Of a DNA stretch of 64,000 nt, positions 13,080 through 24,790 are shown in pieces. Source of the DNA: Mytilisepta virgata (taxonomy: Eukaryota > Mollusca > Bivalvia > Mytilida > Mytilidae). A program made the position numbers and the translations under genes. Under the pieces are notes generated by a model. The model searched no databases. It had not been told where the DNA came from and saw only the letters and a program-made list of their open reading frames with translations. Numbering within the stretch: position 1 is the first letter of the stretch; the number at the start of each line of letters is the position of its first letter. The stretch covers positions 11,084,501 through 11,148,500 of the forward strand of contig CM051517.1 in NCBI GenBank assembly GCA_028015205.1, in the 5' to 3' direction.

Positions 13080-13220
13080 CCATATGTGGTATCCACTCAT
13101 TGGTACAATGAAAACAATCAATGATACTAATATCGATAAACTGTATTCATGTCTTGCCAGCAGTGCTCGAAACCAAAAATGTTGGAAGCCGAACACTGAC
13201 TACAAATATCCTACAAAAAA
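13080..13220 (+). repeat. dispersed 'CAGCAGTGCTCG' repeat
   Basis: Contains GCCAGCAGTGCTCGAAACC then AAAAATGTTGGAAGCCGAAC. Diverged relatives, all on the + strand, occur near 19570, 19870, 20090, 24440, 24655, 43325 and 56670. Element ends cannot be defined from one window. Confidence 0.5.
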
Positions 13221-15009
13221 TTCTGAGTTAAATCGATACCTATTATAACGTCAAAAAAAAAAAAAAACTTGTGTTGATTTCTGTTTAGTTACTGTTGAAC
13301 TATAAATTGTAGATGTATGCCTTTATGTTCGAATTGACTCTTCATATGGAAAAATGGCTACTGAAAATGTTCAACACACCAAATAACTTTTGGATGGGAT
13401 TTCCAAGGAAACTCTGACTCAATCAGTAAACATCCTACATTTCCATTTTCGATGTATTATAACTACTAACGTACAATGCAAATTAGGTACCATTTCATAT
13501 ACTACATTCACATTACTTGGACCTATTGACTCCCTCGCATCTGAACATTACTGTCTCCAAGAAAAAACATTCATTTTAATTACTAGAAAAATATTTACGA
13601 CCGGTTGCAATTAAAATTCCAATAATCAGTGCACATTTTATTCACGTATAAACGCTTTTTACTAAATAACTGTGGACATTTATACATATTGTAGAGTAAT
13701 TATTCTGTAGACTGTTTTGGATTTATGTTTTTGTTAGCTCTTAGTATGTAACATTGGTCTACTTTAAGCCATTTTAGAGATTCTTCTGAAAATAAATTGT
13801 TATTTAGAAAGACCAAAGCGATTATTACCCTGTGCGTTTACTTTATTTACGATAACACAGATATTTTATAACTGAAAATAGAAATTTAATAGTGTTCTTT
13901 CAGCCCAAATATATCCCAATGAACTTTCATCATGCCATATCATAAGACCACATCCTGGTTTCTCTCTCTCTTTTCTTTTTATGTCGTTAATTACTGCATT
14001 CTCTCCTTTTTCATTGATTCTATTGTGTTAGTAATTTCTACACGATTCTGTTTTTCATTAGTACGATTCATTTGAACAATTTTATTTTTCTATTGTTTCT
14101 TAATTTAATTTTCTTTATTTTCTACATTGTAACATACTGATTCTATGACTCATTTAGCTAAGAATGAGATGTAAACTACTGCTTTTCCTGTTTCTCTCGA
14201 AAGCATAGCCATGACCTTCGATGGAGTTTGGCTTTAACGGTTTTGCCATTTTGGATATGAATCTCGTTTACAAATACATGTAATTGGATTACTACTTCAG
14301 TTTTCCACACCTTATTATTATTAATTTTCTTTTACTTTTGTAATTATATTTTTTTATTTTAATTTATTTTTATGTGACCTGATTACTGCTGATGTAACAA
14401 GATTTTTTGAATTATGCATATACAATTCATTGAAATTTATATCTGAATGGTACTATTTTCCTGTTTTCAATCCTCTTCAATGTTGTATCAATCACGCTTA
14501 CTCCATACGCTTAGACTTTCGTAGTTTCTTATTCCTCGAAAGTCACTATTCTAGTTTTTAGTTAAAACTGCTGCTGCCTATCAATCTTAAAAGATAAATT
14601 CTTTTAAAACATTATACATGTATAATAGTATTTGGATGCTGGCGATTTGACATGTCTCGTAAAAATTGCTCAAATAAAGAACTTTAAAATTACTGTTATA
14701 CAGATATTAAATTGTGTGGAAATTAAAGAATGCATACCTTTGTCCTTGCTGGTTTTGGCTTTACATTTTTTGTCCTTTTGGCATTTGATTTGCTCTTCAA
14801 CTTTTTGGGTTTATTGTTTCGAAATTTTAGGACTTAAGGACAACTGATGAGTCATAAATCGACGAAATTGAACATCTTGTGCATACAAAATTGGTATCAT
14901 TGAATATTTGTACAGATATCTCGTTATAAACGTTTTCGAATATAATGCATTGCAACAACCTGTGTAGAATGAAAACTTTACGAACATTTGATCTAATCTT
15001 GGTTCCTTA
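13221..15009. other. intergenic, no gene recognised
   Basis: AT-rich, with a 14-15-base A-tract at about 13253 and T-rich text around 14,000-14,400. Open frames of 71-74 codons carry no recognisable motif. Confidence 0.4.
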
Positions 15010-15450
15010 GTCTAGTCTATGTAGATTTTGGATGGTTAGGCAAGTCTGTGTATATTTGGTGAGACAAGTCTGAGTAGATTTTGGTTGGTTAGACAAGTCT
15101 GTGTGGATTTGTTGAGACAGGTCTGTGTATGTTTTGGTTGGTTAGACAAGTCTGTGTAGATTTGGTGAGACAAGTCTGTGTAGATGTTCGTTAGACAAGT
15201 CTGAGTAGATTTTTGTTTCTTAGACAAGTCTGTGTAGATTTTGGTTGGTTAGACAAGTCTGTGTAGATTTGGTGAGACAGGTCTGTGTATGTTTTAGTTG
15301 TTTAGACAAGTCTGTGTAGATTTGGTGAGACAGGTCTGTGTAGATGTTTGTTGGTTAGACAAGTCTGTGTATATTTTTTTTTGTTAGACAAGTCTGTGTA
15401 CATTTTGTGAAACGACTCTGTGTAGATATTGGTTTGTTACACAAGTCTGT
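15010..15450. repeat. minisatellite, ~29-bp unit
   Basis: About 14 copies of GTTAGACAAGTCTGTGTAGA followed by TTTTGGTTG, alternating with a TGGTGAGACAGG variant. The - strand open frame at 15036-15227 is this repeat translated. Confidence 0.85.
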
Positions 15451-15682
15451 TTTTTTTCTAGTCCTTGTTTCCATAATCAAAAGGACAAATATACCTAAGG
15501 AGCAAGTTTCTTTTACGAGAAGAGGAAATTATCCTCTTGCTCAACCTCCTACCTGGTGGACGAGGGTAATTTGTGTATGGTTTCCTTCCACTAGATAGAC
15601 TGCCTCCCATAGCTGCCGTTGATTTTATTATCAGAGAAAGATCTAGTCCTTGCTCTATGTGCTAGCTTGAGCTATAAAGACT
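15451..15682. other. unclassified insertion inside the 29-bp minisatellite
   Basis: About 230 bp unrelated to the flanking repeat, which reappears at 15703. CTAGTCCTTG occurs near both the left end (15459) and the right part (15643). It could be a small retroposon. No tRNA-like promoter boxes or terminal repeats were convincing. Confidence 0.35.
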
Positions 15683-15745
15683 AGGTAGGTAGGTAGGTAG
15701 GTAGACAAGTCTGCGTAGCTTTTGGTTGGTTAGACAAGTCTTTTC
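15683..15745. repeat. (TAGG)n microsatellite and last 29-bp units
   Basis: Five tandem TAGG units lead straight into AGACAAGTCTGCGTAGC and GGTTAGACAAGTC, the resumption of the 15010-15450 array. Confidence 0.7.
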
Positions 15746-16187
15746 TTTTCTTTTTTTTTTTTTGTCTGTAAATTATGCGATATTAATATAATTACTGGGC
15801 CTTGGTTTCTGTATTTACAGTTTTACTTCTGTATAATCTACTTTCACTATTACTTTGTAAAATCTGAAAAGTCAACTTAAATCAACACTACCAGACACGT
15901 GACAACCGAACCAAAAATGCACACTTTGTCACTAACATCAAAACAAACGTCGGAAATTTCTTACAATGAAATTTTTTTTCTTTGGCGTGGTCGATTTTGA
16001 ATGACAAAGCAAACTGTCAACGATGACGAGGTCAAACCTTTTTACATGTCAATAATGGTGATTACAGAGGTTGATTTGTATGTTTATTTTCAAGTGTAAA
16101 TCAATTAGAATCTGATATAAGCAGAATTAATGGAACATCGATACATATCTGGCATTCCAAAGGAAAACTATCATCTGTGACATCGCA
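15746..16187. other. intergenic, no gene recognised
   Basis: AT-rich, no feature seen. Confidence 0.4.
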
Positions 16188-16955
16188 AGTTGTTTTTCTA
16201 AGAAAACACGGTCATCTCTATGATAAGATAATTGTTTTGTTGTCTACAACATGTAATGAGACTGATGAGAAGTTCACACAACGAAAACCTAAAATTAGGA
16301 ACAAATACTTTTTGACGTTAGCAAGCAATTAGTCGTTTCAGTCTTTATAACACAGCCTGAAACAATAATAAATAAGATAGGTTAAGATGAACATAGTCTT
16401 TAGGTAAGGAAAACACTGGAGCTTTAGGACGACCACAAACAAAAGTTCAAGCAAAGGAAAACACCGGAGCTTTTAGTTGGAGAAAATTATCCCATATCAC
16501 TGCAGGTTCAGGTTTCAGTATTGGTTTGAAATCTTTGGTAGATATCATTAATGTTATACCTTTAAACGTTTTTGATCTTCAAAATCTCATATGTTAATTC
16601 CTTCAGATTAAAGCATGGAATCAAGCGATAAGATTATCTATATACATGTAATTGCTCGTTAACTATTTAAAATAAACAAAAACCAATTCAGTCATATTAT
16701 TCACCACTGCGTTGAACTAAATCAAACCTTTTCTCCGAAAAAATCATGATACATTGCAGGCATAGCTTGACCTGGAAATGTACTTTACGTCAATTGTTTT
16801 TTCCTGTGTTTTTTTACATATACATGTAATAATTTATATAGGGTATCATAAAACTAAGATTTGTCGCGCAATACGTAGTAACGTAAACAAGACTGTAATT
16901 TTTATATGACATTACTTAAGACTATAAATATTCTAAAAATATAAGGATTCTTGGT
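16188..16955. repeat. 768-bp tandem duplication, copy 1
   Basis: Starts AGTTGTTTTTCTAAGAAAAC and ends ATAAGGATTCTTGGT. The same start follows immediately at 16956. It contains two internal copies of a ~70-bp unit with GGAAAACACTGGAGCTTTAG. No coding frame. Confidence 0.85.
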
Positions 16956-17640
16956 AGTTGTTTTTCTAAGAAAACACGGTCATCTCTATGATAAGATAAT
17001 TGTTGTGTTGTCTACAACATGTAATGAGACTGATGAGAAGTTCACACAACGAAAACCTAAAATTAGGAACAAATACTTTTTGACGTTAGCAAGCAATTAG
17101 TCGTTTCAGTCTTTATAACATAGCGTGAAAAAATAATAAATAAGATAGGTTAAGATGACCATAGTCTTTAGGTAAGGAAAACACTGGAGCTTTAAGACGA
17201 CCACAAACAAAAGTTTATGCAAAGGAAAACACTGGAGCTTTAGGACGACCACAAACAAAAGTTCAAGCAAAGGAAAACACTGTAGCTTTTAGTTGGAGAA
17301 AATTCTCCCATATCACTGCAGGTTCAGGTTCCAGTATTGGTTTGAAATCTTTGGTAGATATCATTGATGTAATACCTTCAAACGTTTTTGATCTTCAAAA
17401 TCTCATATGTCAATTCCTTCAGATTTCTCCGAAAAAATCATGATACATTGCAGGCATAGCTTGACCTGGAAATGTACTTTACGTCTATTGTTTTTTCCTG
17501 TGTTTTTTTACATATACATTATATAGGGTATCATAAAACTAAGATTTGTCGTGCAATACGTAGTAACGTAAACAAGACTGTAATTTTTATATGACATTAC
17601 TTAAGACTATAAATAGGCTAAAAATATAAGGATTCTTGGT
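16956..17640. repeat. 768-bp tandem duplication, copy 2
   Basis: Near-identical to copy 1 apart from one extra ~70-bp internal unit and a deletion of roughly 150 bp after CAATTCCTTCAGATT. A third short echo of the terminal part (ATAAGGATTCTTGG...AATAATTG) is at 17709-17740. Confidence 0.85.
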
Positions 17641-17740
17641 AGAAAATAATTGTATTTGTAAATGATAATAACGGCCGATTCTGGAGAAGCAATCAAAAGC
17701 AAAACATATAAGGATTCTTGGAAGGAAATAATTGCATTTA

Positions 17741-18049
17741 TACATGTAATAATAAGGGTATTTATCGTTTTCCAGTCATGATATAATTTGGATTAATTCA
17801 CTTTTCTGTTCCAGATATACAGCCATATAAGGCCTAAAAAACACCAACTGGACATACTAATTCTCTAAACGTAATTCATTACAAAGAAAACTATTATCAA
17901 TTGGTACATCAAAATTCTTTCACCGAATATAAATATATGAAATGACAAAGAAATCCTTTTTGAAGACCACGAACAGCAGAAACTGCATAAAACGAAACTA
18001 AATGTTCAAAATCTTCCCCTCTATTGCTAAACCTTATCCATTTTTACTC
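17741..18049. other. intergenic, no gene recognised
   Basis: AT-rich; nothing recognised. Confidence 0.4.
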
Positions 18050-18480
18050 ATGTCAAATTGTAATTCATTTGGCCAAGCAGTTTGAAAGAAGATTTTTCAA
18101 ATTGGACTAGAAGTTATAAATATATGCTTTCTTAATTGTTGCCTTGGAACGAAATGTGCCAAATGTATTCAGACCCTCCCATAAAGAAAGGTTTTTGAAA
18201 TTCGAACAAACCAAACTAGAGTTGAGTGACTCTAACTAAATATGGGAAATTATATATATCCACACATAGTTTCAGTTCATTTGACCAAGTTGTTAGAATG
18301 GAATATTTTTGCACTCGACCAATCAAAAATAACTAATTTTTTCTTGTAACTTGTCCGAATTTATCAAAATATTCAAACTCTACAGATGCATTAAATCAAG
18401 TCTCATTAAACTGGCTATGTTGTTTTGGGGAAGTTCATCCAATCAGAAACATTTTGACGCCAAATCGAACTGATTCATTA
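18050..18480 (-). repeat. diverged fragment related to the AGCTCACC-type repeat
   Basis: Phrases such as TTCATTTGGCCAAGCAGTTT and TTCATTTGACCAAG resemble, in inverse orientation, the CTCTGAAACCGTCAAGCCAA stretch at 6981-7000. No ends are preserved, so the assignment is tentative. Confidence 0.35.
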
Positions 18481-19549
18481 AACAGATTTTTGAAATCAAA
18501 GAAAAAGTTAAACGACAGTGTCCTTTCAAAAATTGTAAACGTTGTTTTTACTCCACGTTACATTACAACCGTAGAGTTCATTACACAATATCGGTTACAA
18601 AATACGTAACTAATTTATAACAGTAATACATCCATTCTTTTGAAGTACAAAAGTTATGATTATTAGTTTTCTGCCCCTTAAGAGAAATTATAACAATATG
18701 GTACCGAAAACGGGTTATGTTAGAAATATTCCATAAATGTAGTTATAAATTTTATAGTATCACGGTCTAACAAGTACTTGTTAACTTTCTGTTCATTTTA
18801 CTTGTTCATTTTCGGTACTGTCCCTTACAATCCCATGAATGACAAAAGACTGTTAAACAGAAGGCGTCAGTTATGAAGTATATTGCGGGATAAGTATACA
18901 CATAACTTATTCTACAAACATATGAATGAAGGAAGTATACGACATTTATCAATGGAAAGACGAGACGTTGTCATTTAATTGTACTCTTAAATTTTAATTC
19001 AAAAGTTGTTACAAGGGTAAATATTGGTCTTCCTGGTGGCCAATACTATATTTATAAAGAGAGAGATTTGCACAATATGTTAAGATCAAAGGCTGAAGAA
19101 GACCCTTCGATAAACTATACCTGTTGACACAAATGATTTATCTATTTTAAACAGACAAATCGTTCTTTAATGAAAACAATCACCTAATTTTGTTTGTCGA
19201 GTTAAGCCTTTGATATTGCTGTCGAAAATTAAATAAAATTTTATTCCATGTTTACAACGTTAGAGTGGTGCTAACTATATATAGGATTATACATTACAGT
19301 ATATAACGATAAGATCAAGCTTTATTAGCTTGGATTGGTGACAAAAATTTTAACACATTTTGTATTTATTAAGCATGTTTTCTCAAAATAGCTTCATAGG
19401 TCAAAAGATTGCTTTTGAAAATAAGGTTCAATCGGAGTTTGTTTAAAATAGTCGTGTTAGATCAATCGGAATTTCCAGATCGTCACGTTCTTTCTCGGCT
19501 ATATTGAAATTTGAAATATATACATACATTCTGTGATACCAGTTGTGAT
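18481..19549. other. intergenic, no gene recognised
   Basis: AT-rich; no open frame or repeat worth reporting. Confidence 0.4.
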
Positions 19550-20115
19550 GTATTGGATGTGTACATTTCGACTAATTACGTGTCGTCAGTAGTGCTCAAA
19601 GGTCCAATATGTGGGAAATCAAATACTGCAAGATGTGAGGGGCAGATTTACATGCCAAAATAACTAAAACAGTACGACCAATGGACAGATCTATGCATGG
19701 GGAAGAAATGGGCTTTTAAAAGTTTTGTTGTTTCTATAACTGTAATTTTTTAAGTAGCATACCAGTATCGAAATACTATGAACTGTGCTGGGAACACCAG
19801 CAGAGTCGCCCACGCACCGGGAGAGATAAAACATTTTATCATACCAGTTTTGATGCAGTTGAATAAAACACGTCGCATTATTTCATGTCAACAGTGCAAA
19901 GGCAAAATATGTGCAAGCAATAATCCAAGATGTTGAGGAGATTCACAAAAAGGGAAAAAAGGAAAATCAAAAAAAGGAAAGCAAAAATACATCTAAGGAC
20001 AGATCCAAATACTTATTTCAAAACCATGGCACATCAACCATCCTATGATAGCAGTATCAATACACTGTTTATGTATATTTCAAAAATAATGTCTCATCAG
20101 CAGTGGTTAAGTCCA
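19550..20115 (+). repeat. cluster of three dispersed 'CAGCAGTG' repeats
   Basis: Three diverged copies spaced about 250-300 bp: CGTCAGTAGTGCTCAAAGG (19582), TCATGTCAACAGTGCAAAGG (19884) and CTCATCAGCAGTGG (20093). The first two are preceded by GATACCAGTTGTGATG / CATACCAGTTTTGATG, so they were probably one tandem unit. The open frame at 19930-20136 falls in this cluster. Confidence 0.5.
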
Positions 20116-21114
20116 GAAATAGAAACAGAAGAGTGAGAACAAAAAAATATTTTAAAGAAAATATGCAAAAAAAAATATTTGACTGTAAAAAAAAACATCA
20201 GAGAGCTATTCCTGTGTTCCAAAAAATTTAAAATTTGGAATATGTACTGCAGAAATGTTACCTGTCGCCAATCAACAAGAACTAATATTTTGATCATCTA
20301 CTGTTCATTAAATTGGGACTCTTTTTTAAAATCTTTGTTGAAAATTTTACTTTCTTAAGACTACAACAGAAAGGTCACTTACCGACTTCCTGACGTTATT
20401 TGTTTCTTATATAAATGGAATTAGCTGCTAAAGCTTTATCGCTTCAAGGAAATCGTATTTTACAAAATTATCCAATTCTGTAATTTTAAACAATTACAAA
20501 ATATATTACCAAGCAGTGAAATGTCCACTGATAAAATCTTCCACAGTCGACAGAGTTTTTTGTTAGACCTAGGTTGAGTAACCTACATATTGTTTAATAA
20601 AAATATTATGATTAATGATGATACGATCTGTCTTAATTGGTAATCTAATTGATCCCATTATCGATAGTATAATCGATCGGCCTTGTCGAGTCTGTGGTCT
20701 GTCTATTGACCGACGAATGATATTATCAGGTACCATTAGACATTGGAATGAATTAGAGCTTAACTTTAATCCAATTTAAATTTATACTATGTAGAAGTCC
20801 AATGTCGATTTCAATAAACAATTTTTCAAATTCGTCCAAGTATGAAATTTATCAAGGCGTATTCAAGTTACATTCGCAGTATACCATGTGGAATACTTGT
20901 ATAGATGCAAAATAATGGAATTTTTAGTTTGATTTATGCATTATTTACTAAAAGGCATATTTATATAATAAGATTTTGCTCCTCCAGTTGAATAATATTG
21001 TAGAAAGTATGCAGAATATCATTATGTATTTGTACTTTACAAACCATATTCAGTAACCGTTCACGTATCAATTATTAACAAACACAAGTAAACCTCTTTG
21101 TACCATACGCCCTA
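20116..21114. other. intergenic, no gene recognised
   Basis: AT-rich; nothing recognised on either strand. Confidence 0.4.
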
Positions 21115-21495
21115 GAAATCCGGTTTAACCCTACACTAAGTGTCTATACGAAGCCAGACTATCCTCCAAGACAATCCTGACTGTTGAGTAACTACAACTG
21201 CTAGTGTCTATACGAAGCTAGACTATCCTCCAGGACTATCCTGACTGTTGATTAACTCTACAACTGCTGAGTGTCTATACGAAACCAGACTATCATCGGG
21301 ACTATCCTGACTTAATTAACCCTACAACTGCTAAGTGTCTGTACAAAGCCAGACTATACCCCGGGACTATCCTGACTGTTGATTAACCCTACAACTGCTA
21401 AGAGGCTGTGCGAAGCCAGACTATCCTGACTGTTGATTAACCCTACAACTGCTAAGTGCCTGTACAAAGACAGACTATCCTGACTGTTGATTCTT
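21115..21495. repeat. minisatellite, ~64-67-bp unit, six copies
   Basis: Units carry AAGTGTCTATACGAAGCCAG, ACTATCCTGACTGTTGATTA and ACCCTACAACTGCT. Unit starts are near 21140, 21204, 21271, 21335, 21402 and 21456; the last unit is shortened. Confidence 0.85.
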
Positions 21496-23850
21496 TGTAT
21501 ATTTGTGTTTTATGCACTTTTTTAATGACGTTCTGTTAATAGAATCACTTTTATTGATTTATATTGCTGACCTTTATAATTTATGGTTATTCTGTCAACC
21601 ACGTGCCGTCAACCGAGTTGAATTTAATCGAAGTCGTTTGATTATTTGTGATATAAAAAGGATTGCTCAGTTTTCATTGCAAAAGTTTATATTATGATTT
21701 TTTAGGTTATATATTCTTTAGAAAGTGCAACTGTACAAGACTGAGTGTTATTCCGAAGCTTTATTTATAGTTATATCACCTGCAGACATATTGTTTGAAG
21801 ACAAATGTACAGATGTTGTCATCATGCAATATTTCCCTCTTTATTGAATAAGTTATCGTACAAAATCCTTCGCAGGGGATAATGCATACAACTTAAAAAC
21901 GAGCAAGTAATATCACGTATCTCGGATAAGTGTTTTAATCATAATCCGTTAATCTTTTTAGGACATATTTGGGTGACATGGTGACAAATTAAACCAATCT
22001 TTTGTATTCTGGATCATCGCTTATCGAAATTTATCTCCCCCATGACAATACTTGGGGGTCATCATTTCTGATGTATCCTGCAACAAATAAACATACCATA
22101 TCTCAGAGTGGTCATAATTTATATTTTATACAATAATGAATGAATACAAGTATATCTGGCTGTCAAACAATGGGTTACTCGGCATTCATTGAACAGAAAG
22201 GCGGACTCTGCCGAATCGTTTTCAAAGAAATATTACCAAGAACTGTATACGGTAGCAATCAGTATATATAGATAGAAACAGTTGTCATTTTCTTATTACA
22301 GTATAATTATGATTCTGAAATTTCCATACATAAAATCTACAAGGACTAGCAAAACAAAACATGGACTCACGAATGCGCGTAGCGAATTGTTATCCAGATT
22401 AGTTATTCTGTTCATTACATGTATATACTTAGTAATGTATCGTCATTAATTTGTGTGTATGGCTTAATTCATTATTTATAATGCAATTAAATTAGAAAAC
22501 ATTGTTGTTCTGTTTTAAATGTATGTATATATGATCTTACAAGTTAATTTTGTCTGAACCTAGTATGTTAATTTCTACTATTAAAAGACTGTGCTGTTTG
22601 TATTAGTTGTAAGAAAGACTCTTTAAGAATGTCATAACATCTATGTATTTATAAGATCTCATTGTTTGTTGTAATAATTAACCGAAATTCTTAACTATAG
22701 TACATAAACAGAATTTTCCTGGAGAACAATTATACCAATATTTGTAAAGGTTGATTACAAAGTGCTTCCTATAGTTGCCCATACCGAGGAAAGGCTGAAT
22801 TTTGGTATGTGAAAAAAATAAACAAACTTTTTGTAATTACAATTTAAAATTGAACTGTAATTTCCCTTGGCAAATTTCTGTTTTTTTTTATTATGAATAT
22901 CCGTCCGTAACAGGATACATTTATTAATTCATTTATAATATATAATCTTCACATAGTTTATCTCATATTGTCGAAATTTGTGCTAAATACGTCAATGGTC
23001 CATTAAAGTTAAGCTTATGATTACACCAAATATGCCACAAATTGGAAACATTAGTATTTTAATCTTAAAAATTTTAGCCTAGGATTTATGAAACATCAAA
23101 ATGCAGATAACATTAACTTTGAAATTCTGAACACTTCCCATTACGAAATACAGAAAAGCGTGGAGCACTATCTAAACTAGATTAACTCAGCCCCATTTTA
23201 ATGTGCCACACTTATCATATCAAAGATACCTATCCATCTGTTGGGGTCTAAGCACTTGCAACCGTATATTTGTGGTCCTCAAGAAATGTAGCTTTATTTC
23301 CTTTTGATAATATATTAAATCACAATTTCATCAGTCATTTAAGTACATCTGAGATGATAAATGACTGTTTATGGTAATTTGTCACAAGAGATAACAGACC
23401 CTCTAGCTGTTGATGGCTCCAACAGTGGACAGGATATACATAACAACGGGTCATACTAGTTACTGTGAAACCAACATAATATATGATGCATTAAGCTTTT
23501 TAAAAAAATAATTAATTTTGCAGTTTACTCGATCTGCAAACAGTAGGGTAATATAAGTTTATAATATGAATATTGTCCCCTGTGGAGATATGATGCACGA
23601 GCTTTCCGGTGCAATAAATATTCAACGAAAGATGTCCACCAGATTAAATTTAATACGACAATAACATCAACATAACAATACAAAAATTACATGTACATCA
23701 AATAATGTAAAATAATTATCAGGAGGGTCGACATTATAGAAAACACAGAAATTTGCCCTAATGGAAACGGGCAATGTGAAATAAAGGTTCAATCTTTAGC
23801 AAATAACAGGAAAAAAGGATACGACATATGCGTTGTCAATCTGACAGTCT
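21496..23850. other. intergenic, no gene recognised
   Basis: AT-rich; open frames of up to 64 codons without motifs. No terminal repeats seen. Confidence 0.4.
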
Positions 23851-23874
23851 CCCCCCCCCCCCCCCTAAAAAAAA
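23851..23874. repeat. C15-T-A8 homopolymer junction
   Basis: Fifteen C (23851-23865), one T, then eight A. One of seven T/G (or C/A) homopolymer junctions of the same polarity in the window. Confidence 0.9.
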
Positions 23875-24339
23875 GAACGTGGAGAAGGTTGAAAGGTCGT
23901 GATATCTGGAGGTGATCGTTTGACCGATGAGCATCGCCCCATGTTACAGTGCAATAATCACCACCATGACCCACGAACGTTAAATAAACGTTTCCTAATG
24001 TACACTGTATTTCATGTAATTCTTGAAATTAGTTTATTAATCAATCAGAAATAACAGCACAAAGACTGTCATCAGTACGATTGCTGGTAGAAAGCAAGAC
24101 AGTATCAGTATCAGATTCAAAGACATTAATGATCACTAAAACCCTGAAAATCTGTTTGATCTATTCTGATTACTATATTATTTATATAATATTTAGATAT
24201 TCCAATATTTTGACGAAGTAGGTTTAATGGTAAATTTTTAAAATATACTGAAGTATATTCCAATTCTGTTATTTCTTGTTTTCTCAATTATAGCAAAGGA
24301 AAACACTGAAAATAATCAAGCTTTTTGACAAGTGTAATT

Positions 24340-24790
24340 GATATTTAGTCCTTTCCACGTCACTGTGGTGTAATAAAATATATCACAAAATACCGAATTA
24401 AATTTGATGCATTTTGTGGCCATTTCGTTGACTGACAACTCATCAGCAGTGCTCCAGATCAAAATTTTGGAAATCCGGTTAAAGATATAATGATGAATTA
24501 ATAAGCACAACCATCAAAAACCAAACCAATTAAAACAGGAATCCGAACTCCGCCAAGGGTTACCTCTGCAGCAAAATAACAATCCAAAGATACTTATATT
24601 AGATATAGTAAAATTATACTATGCTGTATAGGACGCATTTCAGGGAGTTACCTCTCATCAGCAGCATTAGAACCGAAACATTTGCCCTCGGGGACTTACA
24701 GTCCACACCAGAGACATAGACCCAGTGGTAGTAATAAGATTCATCACAAAATACCGAATTAAATTTGATGTAACAAACACATTTTAAATT
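24340..24790. repeat. pair of diverged repeats plus a dispersed 120-bp repeat
   Basis: ATCACAAAATACCGAATTAA followed by ATTTGATG occurs at 24381 and 24743. Between them, 24570-24690 matches 56585-56700 in the same orientation (ACAATCCAAAGATACT, TTAGATATAGTAAA, CTCTCATCAGCAGCAT). Two copies of the CATCAGCAGTG phrase lie inside. Open frames here are repeat read-through. Confidence 0.65.
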
